Program-made: the position numbers and the translations under genes
Notes under the pieces: generated by a model
Databases searched by the model: none
What the model was told of the DNA's origin: nothing
Seen by the model: the letters and a program-made list of their open reading frames with translations, nothing else
In this document: piece by piece, positions 36,651 to 45,062 of the stretch
How positions within the stretch are numbered: the first letter of the stretch is position 1
Layout: every line of letters begins with the position of its first letter
Origin: Polaromonas hydrogenivorans
GTDB taxonomy: Bacteria; Pseudomonadota; Gammaproteobacteria; Burkholderiales; Burkholderiaceae_C
Direction of reading: 5' to 3'
Assembly (NCBI RefSeq): GCF_040105105.1
Contig: NZ_CP157677.1
Coordinates: 124,001 to 188,000 of the forward strand
DNA length: 64,000 nt

Positions 36651-37166
36651 ATGCACAGAAAACCTCATTCCCATCACTCCACCGAATTCAAGGAGCAGGC
36701 ACTGCTCAAAGCCCGCCATCGCGGCGCGCGTTCAATTCTGAGCCTTGCCAGCGAGCTGAACATGTCTGCCGGCACCCTCAAGCGATGGGTGCTGGACTCG
36801 GCCAAGGCCGGCGAACAGGCACTCGGGGAGACAAGCCCTGCGCTGGACGGCCCGGCTGCATCTTGGTCGCCATCGCAGCGCCTGAGGGCTCTGCAGGAAA
36901 GCTACGCATTCAATGGCCCGGCACTGGCGGCGTGGTGCCGCGAGCGTGGTGTGTTCGAGCACCAGTTGGTGCAGTGGCGCGAAGAGTTTTGCACCCCGGT
37001 CGCGCCCGCCTCGCGCGAGGCAACGGGTGCCTTTCGAGAACTCCAGCGTCAGCACGAGCAGCTCCAGCGTGAATTGCGGCGCAAGGAAAAAGCGCTGGCC
37101 GAGGTAGCCGCCTTGCTGGTGTTGCAAAAAAACTTCCAGGCGCTGCTGGAGGGCGCGGACAAATGA
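36651..37166 (+). CDS. IS3 OrfA (copy 5)
   Basis: 171 residues, identical in sequence to the other unmodified OrfA copies, within the second unit of the tandem array. Confidence 0.9.
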   Translation: MHRKPHSHHSTEFKEQALLKARHRGARSILSLASELNMSAGTLKRWVLDSAKAGEQALGETSPALDGPAASWSPSQRLRALQESYAFNGPALAAWCRERGVFEHQLVQWREEFCTPVAPASREATGAFRELQRQHEQLQRELRRKEKALAEVAALLVLQKNFQALLEGADK

Positions 37167-37945
37167 CGTCCGTCCAGCAGCGCCAAAAGTTGCTCGGCCT
37201 GATCGGCAAGGCCTGCGCCGACGGGGCGCGCTTGAAGCCGGCTTGCCATCAAATCGGGCTGTCCTGCCGTAGCGTGCAGCGCTGGCAGCGCACGCAGGCG
37301 GCCGAGGGCGACCAGCGTCCTTCGGGCAAGCGGCGCTATGTGTGCCCGCCCAACAAGCTGCGCGAGGACGAGCGCCAGGCGGTGATGGCCACGCTCAACA
37401 GCGAAGCGTTCAAGGACTTGCCGCCGAGCCAAGTCGTGCCTCGCCTGGCCGACCGCGGCGTCTATGTGGCCTCGGAGTCCACGATGTACCGAATACTTCG
37501 ACAGCAGGGCCAACTGGGCCATCGACGCTCGGAGCGCGCAGCGCAAAAGCGAAGCCGGCCGCGCGCCCTTGCCGCCACCGGAGCCGATCAGGTGTTCTGC
37601 TGGGATATCACGTATCTGCCCACTCAGGTGCGCGGCCAGCACTTTTACCTGTACCTGTTCGAGGATTTGTTCAGCCGCAAGATCGTGGGCTGGCAGGTGT
37701 TTGACTGCGAGAGCGCCGAGCTGGCCAGCCAGTTGCTGCGTGACATCTGTGAGAGCCAGGGCATTCGCCCGGGCCAGCTGACGGTGCATTCGGACAACGG
37801 CTCGCCCATGAAGGGCGAGACCATGCTGGCGGCCATGCAGCGCCTGGGCGTGGCGCACACGCGCAGCCGTCCGTCCGTGAGCAATGACAATCCGTACGTC
37901 GAATCAGCGTTCAGAACGCTGAAGTACCCCCCTGTGTCAGACTAG
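37163..37945 (+). pseudogene. IS3 orfB truncated (copy 5)
   Basis: Same 255-residue truncation and PPVSD tail as copy 4, so both units share one breakpoint. Confidence 0.9.
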
Positions 37946-37994
37946 TTGTCGCCTCCGATTTTCCGCGGGTTATCCGCAGCGCAAGCGCCATTTC

Positions 37995-38510
37995 ATGCAC
38001 AGAAAACCTCATTCCCATCACTCCACCGAATTCAAGGAGCAGGCACTGCTCAAAGCCCGCCATCGCGGCGCGCGTTCAATTCTGAGCCTTGCCAGCGAGC
38101 TGAACATGTCTGCCGGCACCCTCAAGCGATGGGTGCTGGACTCGGCCAAGGCCGGCGAACAGGCACTCGGGGAGACAAGCCCTGCGCTGGACGGCCCGGC
38201 TGCATCTTGGTCGCCATCGCAGCGCCTGAGGGCTCTGCAGGAAAGCTACGCATTCAATGGCCCGGCACTGGCGGCGTGGTGCCGCGAGCGTGGTGTGTTC
38301 GAGCACCAGTTGGTGCAGTGGCGCGAAGAGTTTTGCACCCCGGTCGCGCCCGCCTCGCGCGAGGCAACGGGTGCCTTTCGAGAACTCCAGCGTCAGCACG
38401 AGCAGCTCCAGCGTGAATTGCGGCGCAAGGAAAAAGCGCTGGCCGAGGTAGCCGCCTTGCTGGTGTTGCAAAAAAACTTCCAGGCGCTGCTGGAGGGCGC
38501 GGACAAATGA
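37995..38510 (+). CDS. IS3 OrfA (copy 6, full element)
   Basis: 171 residues. The HTH covers about residues 15-60 and a coiled coil about residues 120-155 (LQRQHEQLQRELRRKEKALA). Belongs to a complete element, so could work with the downstream OrfB. Near its 3' end lie a slippery heptamer and a long hairpin (38471-38528) that should redirect some ribosomes into orfB. Confidence 0.93.
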   Translation: MHRKPHSHHSTEFKEQALLKARHRGARSILSLASELNMSAGTLKRWVLDSAKAGEQALGETSPALDGPAASWSPSQRLRALQESYAFNGPALAAWCRERGVFEHQLVQWREEFCTPVAPASREATGAFRELQRQHEQLQRELRRKEKALAEVAALLVLQKNFQALLEGADK

Positions 38511-38528
38511 CGTCCGTCCAGCAGCGCC
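38471..38528 (+). promoter_or_regulatory. Programmed -1 frameshift signal in the IS3 element
   Basis: Slippery heptamer A-AAA-AAC at 38471-38477 in the orfA frame. After a 5-nt spacer, GGCGCTGCTGGA (38483-38494) pairs perfectly with TCCAGCAGCGCC (38517-38528). An inner stem CGGAC/GTCCG (38500-38504, 38512-38516) closes a 7-nt loop that holds the orfB ATG (38507). orfB is in the -1 frame and open from the slip site. All the ingredients of OrfAB fusion synthesis are therefore present. The same element recurs in every IS3 copy that keeps this region. Confidence 0.85.
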
Positions 38529-39583
38529 AAAAGTTGCTCGGCCTGATCGGCAAGGCCTGCGCCGACGGGGCGCGCTTGAAGCCGGCTTGCCATCAAATCG
38601 GGCTGTCCTGCCGTAGCGTGCAGCGCTGGCAGCGCACGCAGGCGGCCGAGGGCGACCAGCGTCCTTCGGGCAAGCGGCGCTATGTGTGCCCGCCCAACAA
38701 GCTGCGCGAGGACGAGCGCCAGGCGGTGATGGCCACGCTCAACAGCGAAGCGTTCAAGGACTTGCCGCCGAGCCAAGTCGTGCCTCGCCTGGCCGACCGC
38801 GGCGTCTATGTGGCCTCGGAGTCCACGATGTACCGAATACTTCGACAGCAGGGCCAACTGGGCCATCGACGCTCGGAGCGCGCAGCGCAAAAGCGAAGCC
38901 GGCCGCGCGCCCTTGCCGCCACCGGAGCCGATCAGGTGTTCTGCTGGGATATCACGTATCTGCCCACTCAGGTGCGCGGCCAGCACTTTTACCTGTACCT
39001 GTTCGAGGATTTGTTCAGCCGCAAGATCGTGGGCTGGCAGGTGTTTGACTGCGAGAGCGCCGAGCTGGCCAGCCAGTTGCTGCGTGACATCTGTGAGAGC
39101 CAGGGCATTCGCCCGGGCCAGCTGACGGTGCATTCGGACAACGGCTCGCCCATGAAGGGCGAGACCATGCTGGCGGCCATGCAGCGCCTGGGCGTGGCGC
39201 ACACGCGCAGCCGTCCGTCCGTGAGCAATGACAATCCGTACGTCGAATCAGCGTTCAGAACGCTGAAGTACCGCCCCGAACTGCCTGTCAAGCCGTTCGA
39301 GAACCTGCTGGCCGCAAGGCGCTGGGTCACCGAGCTGGCCCATTGGTACAACCACGAGCATCGCCACAGCGCCATTGGCTTCGTGACACCGGCGCAGCGC
39401 CATGCCGGCCTGGACCGGGCACTGCTTGAGCAGCGCGCGCTCGTCTATGAACAGGCCCGCCAGGAAAATCCTCAGCGCTGGTCAGGGCAGCCTCGCCAGT
39501 GGGCGCATGTCGATGTCGTGCACCTCAACCCAGAAACCAAGCAACAAACCAAGGAGCCTGAATCCAAGCAAAAAACAGCCTGA
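38507..39583 (+). CDS. IS3 OrfB transposase (copy 6, full)
   Basis: 358 residues. DNA-binding region at the N-terminus (HQIGLSCRSVQRWQ), then an rve integrase core with D148 (CWDITYLPT), D211 (HSDNGSPMKG) and E247 (NPYVESAFRTLKY); D-to-E spacing is 35, as in IS3. The C-terminal part is WYNHEHRHSAIGFVTPAQRH. OrfB can start at ATG 38507 overlapping the orfA stop, or be made as an OrfAB fusion. Confidence 0.95.
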   Translation: MTSVQQRQKLLGLIGKACADGARLKPACHQIGLSCRSVQRWQRTQAAEGDQRPSGKRRYVCPPNKLREDERQAVMATLNSEAFKDLPPSQVVPRLADRGVYVASESTMYRILRQQGQLGHRRSERAAQKRSRPRALAATGADQVFCWDITYLPTQVRGQHFYLYLFEDLFSRKIVGWQVFDCESAELASQLLRDICESQGIRPGQLTVHSDNGSPMKGETMLAAMQRLGVAHTRSRPSVSNDNPYVESAFRTLKYRPELPVKPFENLLAARRWVTELAHWYNHEHRHSAIGFVTPAQRHAGLDRALLEQRALVYEQARQENPQRWSGQPRQWAHVDVVHLNPETKQQTKEPESKQKTA

Positions 39584-39623
39584 CTCACTTCACTTCAGGC
39601 GACAACTTCCTTGACAGCCACCG

Positions 39624-39941
39624 GACGCAAAACCAGAGCAATGCGGTGAACTGCAGTTCCTGACAGCAAACGACACGGGTCAGCTTGCCGCGTTCCGCAC
39701 GCCAAGCCTGCGCAATGTTGCCGCCAGGCCTCCCTACATGCATGCCGGCCAGTTCGCCAGCCTTGATGAGGTTGTGCAGCACTACGCCTCTTCGCCCAAA
39801 GCCATCATCGGCCACAGCGAACTGGCGCAGCCCGGGCAAAAGCACGCGCAGCGGCAAAGCATCCGCCTCTCCGCCGACGACGTCAAGGATCTTGCCGCGT
39901 TCCTGGGCACGCTCACAGGCCCGGTTATTCAGCCCAGGTGA
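39624..39941 (+). pseudogene. MauG/cytochrome c peroxidase-like protein, C-terminal part
   Basis: In the frame ending at TGA 39941 the codons read LQFLTANDTGQLAAFRTPSL, RNVAARPPYMHAGQF, SLDEVVQHYASSPKAIIGHS and DVKDLAAFLGTLTGP. This is the standard C-terminus of MauG/CCP proteins, including the distal-side PPYMHAG. It continues the gene at 34588-35234; by family length roughly 60-100 residues, with the second CxxCH, were lost. It overlaps the AraC gene tail-to-tail by 13 bp. Confidence 0.87.
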
Positions 39942-40750
39942 TGCTGCGGCATTCGCGAGCGGCTACTAAGCGGGCCGTTCATCTGCAAGGCCGAGGGCGC
40001 CAGACCAAACATCGAGCGTGCCGTGCGAGAAAGGTGCGCCGAGTCGGCGAACCCGGCAGCATGGGCTGCGCTCGACAGCGTCTGGCCCTGCATCAAAAGC
40101 GTCCAGACATGCAAGAGCCGTCGCCACAATAGGTAGGTCCGCAAGGGCATGCCGGTTTCTTCGACGAAGAGATGCCGGAAGCGCCCCGCAGACAGGTTCG
40201 CGGCTTCAGCGACCTCGGACAGCAAGACGGTTTGGCCCACCCGTTGGCCGATATATTCAACCGCCGCCAATACGCGCGGGTCCGATGGCTTGCGCAAGGT
40301 GGTCCCGGAAATGTTATGCACGAGTTCAAGGCACGCGGCTTTGACCGCGTCGTAGCTCTTTTCAATGCGCCAAGCCATGGCCAGGCGCCGGGTAGCCGCT
40401 GCAACGAAGTCGGCATCGAGCAGCTCAAGCCTGCCTTGCAGCCTTGAGGAAAGTGCCTTGCCTTCGGGTGTCTCTGGCTCGATGAACAGCACAGCGCTCC
40501 ATTCGCAGTCATTGACGTCAATGCTGTGCGTCGCTCGCGAGGGGACCAGCGCTGCCGGGCAGGTTTGCCACTCGCCTCGCCGGCCGAACTGAACGCGCAG
40601 TCCTGTCGGCGCGCCAATCACAAGCTGTATCGCGTAATGAGCGTGAGGCGAAATGGGCGCGCCCCCGCCCCCACCTTCGCCGATGAACCCGCACCCCCCC
40701 GTCCAGGCGACAAAGTCGCCTCGGTAGCGGTTGATGATTGGAGCTTCCAA
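39929..40750 (-). CDS. AraC-family transcriptional regulator
   Basis: 273 residues from ATG 40750. N-terminal cupin-like sensor region (HAHYAIQLVIGAPTGLRV). C-terminal double HTH from about residue 165: VLLSEVAEAANLSAGRFRHL, then TLSSAAHAAGFADSAHLSRT and RSMFGLAPSAL. Convergent with the peroxidase operon. A regulatory link to that operon is possible but not shown. Confidence 0.92.
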   Translation of the reverse strand: MEAPIINRYRGDFVAWTGGCGFIGEGGGGGAPISPHAHYAIQLVIGAPTGLRVQFGRRGEWQTCPAALVPSRATHSIDVNDCEWSAVLFIEPETPEGKALSSRLQGRLELLDADFVAAATRRLAMAWRIEKSYDAVKAACLELVHNISGTTLRKPSDPRVLAAVEYIGQRVGQTVLLSEVAEAANLSAGRFRHLFVEETGMPLRTYLLWRRLLHVWTLLMQGQTLSSAAHAAGFADSAHLSRTARSMFGLAPSALQMNGPLSSRSRMPQHHLG

Positions 40751-40872
40751 GGCAGATTTCCAGATTCAGTCCTTAGTCTACCCAACCTGACCAAGCGCAG
40801 TTTAAAAAGCTGATGGCCCTGGTTGACGACAATTACTTGGGCCAGTTAGGCTTCGCTGTTGTTGGCCACGGC

Positions 40873-41286
40873 TTACTCATGGCTGCGAAGACGAAGGCGT
40901 GGCATAACTGCAAAGACCAGCAGCAAGGCAATGTAAACAGAGCCTGAAACCTTGTCTCGGCTATTGAGGAATTCGGCAAGCGTCTGGCTCTGGAGGACAA
41001 CTGCAAGGCCGAGTTCGGAGCAGACCGACAAGGCAAGCGCAAGAACCCCAGCGGCCAGGGAACGGCCAGGCGAACATATTGCAGGAAAACGCCGAAGGAT
41101 GAAGCCAGCAGCAAGGAAGATGACAGTTGCCATGATGGGCATCTCTGCGAGTTCCGCCCAGCGTTCGCCTATGCGTGGTACGAGAAAGGGGACTCGAAAG
41201 ACACCAAGCACGAAGCCAGTACCAAGCACGATGGCGAAGTACGTAAGCCCAGCGCGAATAGTCTTGTTCAAGGGGTGGACCGCCAA
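40873..41286 (-). CDS. Small integral membrane protein
   Basis: 137 residues with four hydrophobic segments (GLTYFAIVLGTGFVLGVF; MPIMATVIFLAAGFILRRF; LAAGVLALALSVCSELGLAV; VSGSVYIALLLVFAVMP). The frame appears to start at TTG 41286, because TAA lies a few codons upstream and no ATG precedes the first membrane segment. No family recognised. Confidence 0.6.
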   Translation of the reverse strand: MAVHPLNKTIRAGLTYFAIVLGTGFVLGVFRVPFLVPRIGERWAELAEMPIMATVIFLAAGFILRRFPAICSPGRSLAAGVLALALSVCSELGLAVVLQSQTLAEFLNSRDKVSGSVYIALLLVFAVMPRLRLRSHE

Positions 41287-41407
41287 ATGGGTGAGTAGCG
41301 AGACTTAACGTCCGCGCCCTGCCGACGCCGCAGGCAGTCGGATGAAGCAACGAGACAAGACATGGCCAAATTCACATCGGTCTTTTTTTCCTCGATCTTC
41401 CAGACCC

Positions 41408-41758
41408 TTACCCGGTCATTCCTGCGTAGGGTATGCCGTCGCGAAAGACAGGAACCAGGGCGCCGCTGTTGTCCATGCTGTGGGTTCCGAGAACGATGGA
41501 AAAGCGTTCTGGATACAGGGTTTGCAGCGCCCGGTGGTACGCTTGCTGTGCCTGCACCGAGGCGTTGCCGTGCGAGGCAAAGCGCGCCAGGGCATGCGCA
41601 CTGAAGAGCTTGACCGCATCGATGCGAGCGACACCGTCCTGAACGGTCAGCAGGTCATCGAACAGCCGCACCAGGTCGAGCCACTTGTACGGCGTATTGC
41701 GCAACCGGCCGTAATGCAAGTTGTAGCCGTCGACGTAGACGGCCGTTTTCTTTGTCAC
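41408..41758 (-). pseudogene. NYN-domain (PIN-like) protein, truncated
   Basis: From GTG 41758: TKKTAVYVDGYNLHYGRLRN, YKWLDLVRLFDDLL, IDAVKLFSAHALARFAS. This is the N-terminal half of a NYN/LabA-like putative RNase with the YVDGYN acidic motif. It ends after 116 residues at GMTG, whereas relatives are usually about twice as long and need later Asp residues. The frame is open further upstream but that part shows no homology. Probably non-functional. Confidence 0.7.
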
Positions 41759-41791
41759 CAAAGTGGCTCTCTGAAAAAGCAATCGGGCATG

Positions 41792-41818
41792 AAAAAACCG
41801 CCTTTGAGCGGTTTTTTT
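41792..41818. terminator. Bidirectional rho-independent terminator
   Basis: AAAAAACCGC-CTTTGA-GCGGTTTTTTT: a GC stem with A-run on one side and T-run on the other. It lies between the enoyl-CoA hydratase and the NYN fragment. Confidence 0.85.
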
Positions 41819-42026
41819 CGTCCTGAGCCGGGAGCCAATTGAATGACGCGGCAAAGGAGGAGTGGTGATTTGATTGGAACCATGATGGGTACCAAAGTCA
41901 ATTTCTGCCCAGCCTTCAGAGCCACAGCCATCACATTCCACCAATTTCATTATGTTAAGTTTAGGCTGAAAGGCGGCCCTCACGCGGCAAACAGGTGGTG
42001 CGGGGTCAGGCGTCTCGGTTAGTCCG

Positions 42027-42833
42027 TCAAAAATTGGCCTGCGCTGCAGCAGCTTGCGAAAACTCTGGCGTGCGTTTTTCCATGAAGGCGGCGATGCCCT
42101 CGCGGTGTTCGGCAGAATCGGCGTAGTCATAGGCAGCGGCTATCAGATCAGTCGCTTGTTGCGTAGGCAGGACATGCGCCAGCGCCCTGAAACAGGCCTT
42201 GTTCATGCGGGCGGCCTGCGGCGCCAGCTCGATGATGCGCGCCACGCGCTCGAGCGCTGCGGCGCTCACCCTGGAGGCCGGCACCACCTGACTCAGAAAA
42301 CCGCGCTGCTTCATCTCGGCCGCATCGAACACGGCGGCGCTCAGCAGCATCTCGCGCGCCGTCAGCTCGCCCACGGCACACATCACCAGCGCCGCCTCGC
42401 GCGGGGCCATCGGAAAGCCGAGCTTGGCAATCGGCGCACCAAAACGGGATGTAGCTGCGGCAATGCGCAGGTCGCAGCAGCTGGCCATCTCGACGCCCGC
42501 GCCCATGCAGTTACCCTCTATCTGCGCGACGATGGGCACGTCGCAGTCGAGCATGGCCTTGAGCCCGCCCCAGATATAGCTTTCATGAAACTCGCGCAGG
42601 CGGGCCTCCTCGAAGCGAAAGTCGGCGTATTCGGAGATGTCGCCACCGGCCGAAAAGTGCCCGCCTTCTCCCAGCATCAGCACGCAGCGCACGTCGCGGT
42701 GCTGCTGGATGCGTTCGAAAGCGGTGCGCAACTGGCGCCACATCACGCGCGACATGGCGTTGAACTTGCCGTGGTGGATTAGCGTGACCGTGGCCACTTC
42801 ATCGACGATGTTCAGGGAAACTGTGCGGTTCAT
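42027..42833 (-). CDS. Enoyl-CoA hydratase/isomerase family protein
   Basis: 268 residues from ATG 42833, preceded by CAGGAG. Crotonase fold: oxyanion-hole region GEGGHFSAGGDISEYADF and the second motif IVAQIEGNCMGAGVEMASCC DLRIA. One usual catalytic Glu position is replaced in this region (GAPIAKLGFPMAPREAAL), so hydratase chemistry is not certain. It probably acts on an acyl-CoA in the cytosol. No pathway partners adjoin it. Confidence 0.85.
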   Translation of the reverse strand: MNRTVSLNIVDEVATVTLIHHGKFNAMSRVMWRQLRTAFERIQQHRDVRCVLMLGEGGHFSAGGDISEYADFRFEEARLREFHESYIWGGLKAMLDCDVPIVAQIEGNCMGAGVEMASCCDLRIAAATSRFGAPIAKLGFPMAPREAALVMCAVGELTAREMLLSAAVFDAAEMKQRGFLSQVVPASRVSAAALERVARIIELAPQAARMNKACFRALAHVLPTQQATDLIAAAYDYADSAEHREGIAAFMEKRTPEFSQAAAAQANF

Positions 42834-43150
42834 AAAGGTAACTCCTGCGATGCCATCAAAGGCATAGTTACTATCAAATAAATAGCAGCTTGTGGCCGTA
42901 CTATTTGCGTAACAGGTGTTTTGAGTCCAACACCTGGAGTCTTGCGGCATACACCGTTGCAAGGCACTTGAAACAGCGGGCACCAAGCGGTGCTGGTGGC
43001 CGTGTTTACTTGCGTTTGCGACTGGGAAGCGCCTTGGTGCGCCGCAGCAGACCCGGCTTCAGTCACGCAAGAGTCAGGCCATGGGCTTGGCGGCAAGGGC
43101 TGGAGCCGCCTTCCCCGTCATTAGCCTGAAGACAGGTGGCGGGTAGTCGA
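42834..43150. other. Intergenic stretch, nothing seen
   Basis: About 300 bp between the hydratase start and the AbiEii stop with no gene; likely contains the hydratase promoter. Confidence 0.4.
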
Positions 43151-44227
43151 TCATCTGGGGGCCGCTGTGCGCAAGGCCGCCTTGGGAGCTGCGGCGTTGA
43201 TCGCTTCCTGCAAGGCCGCGACGCTGGCCAACACTGTGTCCAAGCGCGGGATGTCGCCGAAGATCATTCCCGACATGGCTGCGTAGTCCCGCCCAAGTGC
43301 GCCCTGCATCGCGTCGTCAGGGACCAGCGTGAACGTGCCTACGGCTGCAGATTCCAGTCCCAGGTCCGGGCTGCCGAAGAACAGCCTGGCGTGCTTTGCG
43401 CAGTCGGCGGCAAGACCGTGATCGGCTTGCCAGGCTTGCGCGCCCTGCGCCTGCGCGAGTCGATGAATGTCGTAGTAGTGACGCGATACCCGTTGGCCTT
43501 CGTGCCGCAGTTCTTGACGACGGTCGTACCACTGGCGCAGACCGTGGAGGATGATGACCTTGTCCCAGAACGTTCGTTCCGGTTGCACCGCCCTGACATT
43601 GCGAACGGCAAGGTCCAGATCGTCCAAGTCGGCCGCCACATAAGGCGTCACTGTTGCGGCGATGTGCGGGTCCAGCGCAGATTTGGCACCGGCCTCGATC
43701 TTAACGGCGGCGCGGATGTAATCGCCTTCGGCCCCTGTGACTGCGGGATACCAGAACAGCAGGGTTTGACCGTCCTTGTCGTCGGGGTCTGCCTCCAGCC
43801 GGAAACGTCCTGCGGGAATCGCGGCGGCCGCGATGTCGATGAACTGCGCGGCCAACGGCCCGGCGATGTAGCGCTGGCAGGCATCGCGGATGGCATCGAG
43901 CCGGGCGCGGCGCTTTTTGCCGCTGAGTCCCTCTAGGTCTTGCGCTTCGACAACCTCACCCAGGTCAGCGCGAAAGACCGTGATGTCGATGTCCTCGGAG
44001 AAGCGAGAGATGAGCCCGAAAGCCTTCGACAGGGAGGTGCCGCCCTTGAACAGCAGTCGCGGGCCGCCAGGGGGCAGGCCATTGAAGAGCGCGTCCAGGG
44101 TCCAGCAGACCCAGAAGTCCTTCTCGACATTCTGGACAGCGGTGCCCAAGCGCGCCGCCGTACCGAGGAAAAGATCCCGGCGCTCGGCATCGTCCGCCAC
44201 GATAACGGCTTGGAAATCAGGGTTCAA
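43151..44227 (-). CDS. abiEii: AbiEii-type nucleotidyltransferase toxin
   Basis: 358 residues from ATG 44227. The nucleotidyltransferase signature is clear: LLFKGGTSLSKAFGLISRFS then EDIDITVF (GG/S...DxD), near residues 60-85. Downstream RTFWDKVIILHGLRQW and RVSRHYYDIHRLAQ match AbiEii/AbiGii toxins. AbiEii halts growth by a nucleotidyl-transfer activity during phage infection. It overlaps the antitoxin gene by ATGA. Confidence 0.92.
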   Translation of the reverse strand: MNPDFQAVIVADDAERRDLFLGTAARLGTAVQNVEKDFWVCWTLDALFNGLPPGGPRLLFKGGTSLSKAFGLISRFSEDIDITVFRADLGEVVEAQDLEGLSGKKRRARLDAIRDACQRYIAGPLAAQFIDIAAAAIPAGRFRLEADPDDKDGQTLLFWYPAVTGAEGDYIRAAVKIEAGAKSALDPHIAATVTPYVAADLDDLDLAVRNVRAVQPERTFWDKVIILHGLRQWYDRRQELRHEGQRVSRHYYDIHRLAQAQGAQAWQADHGLAADCAKHARLFFGSPDLGLESAAVGTFTLVPDDAMQGALGRDYAAMSGMIFGDIPRLDTVLASVAALQEAINAAAPKAALRTAAPR

Positions 44228-44943
44228 ATAGCCTCCCCGATCGCTCTCTTCGAGCGGGGGCGTTTAGCGCCTACGCTGGTCTGCGGTCGTTTGAGCACTG
44301 TGGCAGTGGCAGTTTTTGGATCGCATCCCGGCAGTTCGCGAACGAGATTTTGCATCCAGGTCGGCAACGTACCAAAGCCTTCCAGAAGGTCCTTGCGTAC
44401 GGCATCACCGTGGACCGTATCTGCCAGCAGCTTGCTCAGCTTGCTTAAAATTCGCTGCCGGTCCGTGGCCAAGGTGTCCTTCAACCAGTGCAGAGCCTGC
44501 ACGACACGCATCGCCGGCCGGCCGGCCCAGTACAGGCGGCTGGGAGCCGTCTGCTTGAACTCAACAACGAGGTTGTCCAGCTTGACGGACCGTCGCCGGG
44601 CATCCGTATGAATCGTGACGCGGGCGGGCACTGCGTCGGTCAGACCGAGGTCGTTCGCCGCAGTCATGCCGTCAACGAGCAGCCGAAGTTGATCCCGGCG
44701 CGCAATGGCGTCCACGACGGCGCGGTAGTCTGGACTGGTGGGCCGTTTGGTGAGACGGTTGATGGTCGGCCTGTCGTACAGCCCCCTGTCGACACGCCGC
44801 AGTTCACCATCACGGACCATGCGTTGCAGCGTCTTGTCGATGGCGTCGCGGTTGCCGAAGGCAGCAAAGTCCGTCGGCACCCAGACATGGCCAGGCCCGT
44901 CGGCTTTGATCAGGGATAAAACGGCGGATTTAAGGTCGGACAT
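44224..44943 (-). CDS. abiEi: AbiEi-type antitoxin/regulator (DUF6088-like)
   Basis: 239 residues from ATG 44943. The N-terminal winged HTH (VWVPTDFAAFGNRDAIDKTL, GELRRVDRGLYDRP) is followed by the antitoxin domain (VTIHTDARRRSVKLDNLVVE, RPAMRVVQALHWLKDTL). AbiE is a type IV toxin-antitoxin, in which the antitoxin represses its own promoter and counteracts the toxin without a stable complex. Candidate operators lie just upstream (44947-45062). Confidence 0.9.
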   Translation of the reverse strand: MSDLKSAVLSLIKADGPGHVWVPTDFAAFGNRDAIDKTLQRMVRDGELRRVDRGLYDRPTINRLTKRPTSPDYRAVVDAIARRDQLRLLVDGMTAANDLGLTDAVPARVTIHTDARRRSVKLDNLVVEFKQTAPSRLYWAGRPAMRVVQALHWLKDTLATDRQRILSKLSKLLADTVHGDAVRKDLLEGFGTLPTWMQNLVRELPGCDPKTATATVLKRPQTSVGAKRPRSKRAIGEAI

Positions 44944-44946
44944 GAG

Positions 44947-45062
44947 TGTCCGATATTTGTAAGCGTTTTTCGGACTTTACGCAAGAGTTTTGTCCGAAAA
45001 ATATGGTTTATTTCGGACGATCGCATATTTTGTCAGACTTTTATCTGTCCGAAATTTGTAGC
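44947..45062. promoter_or_regulatory. TGTCCG operator boxes of the AbiE operon
   Basis: Three direct boxes, TGTCCGATATTTGTAAGC (44947-44964), TGTCCGAAAAATAT (44991-45004) and TGTCCGAAATTTGTAGC (45046-45062), with inverted CGGAC cores at 44971-44975 and 45014-45018. They cover the AT-rich promoter immediately upstream of the antitoxin ATG. Confidence 0.7.

Larger units (their letters stand above)
35235..39623 (+). mobile_element. Tandem array of three IS3-family copies (copies 4, 5, 6)
   Basis: Left ends (CCCCTGTGTCAGACT) occur at 35235, 36585 and 37929. Units one and two stop at the same base, just after the OrfB codons AFRTLKY, and the next left end follows at once. Only the third (37929-39623, 1695 bp) is complete. 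Unit two is exactly 1344 bp; unit one is 1350 because of a 6-bp duplication (GAATTC repeated at about 35336-35347). No target duplication flanks the array. Identical joints point to amplification of a 1344-bp unit, not three insertions. Confidence 0.95.

Noticed and set aside
41759..42130. N-terminal extension of the NYN protein frame
   Set aside because: It runs through a strong terminator and overlaps the hydratase gene; the family N-terminus begins at GTG 41758.
42833..42986. Longer N-terminus for the enoyl-CoA hydratase
   Set aside because: The upstream 51 residues do not resemble the family, and a good ribosome site precedes ATG 42833.
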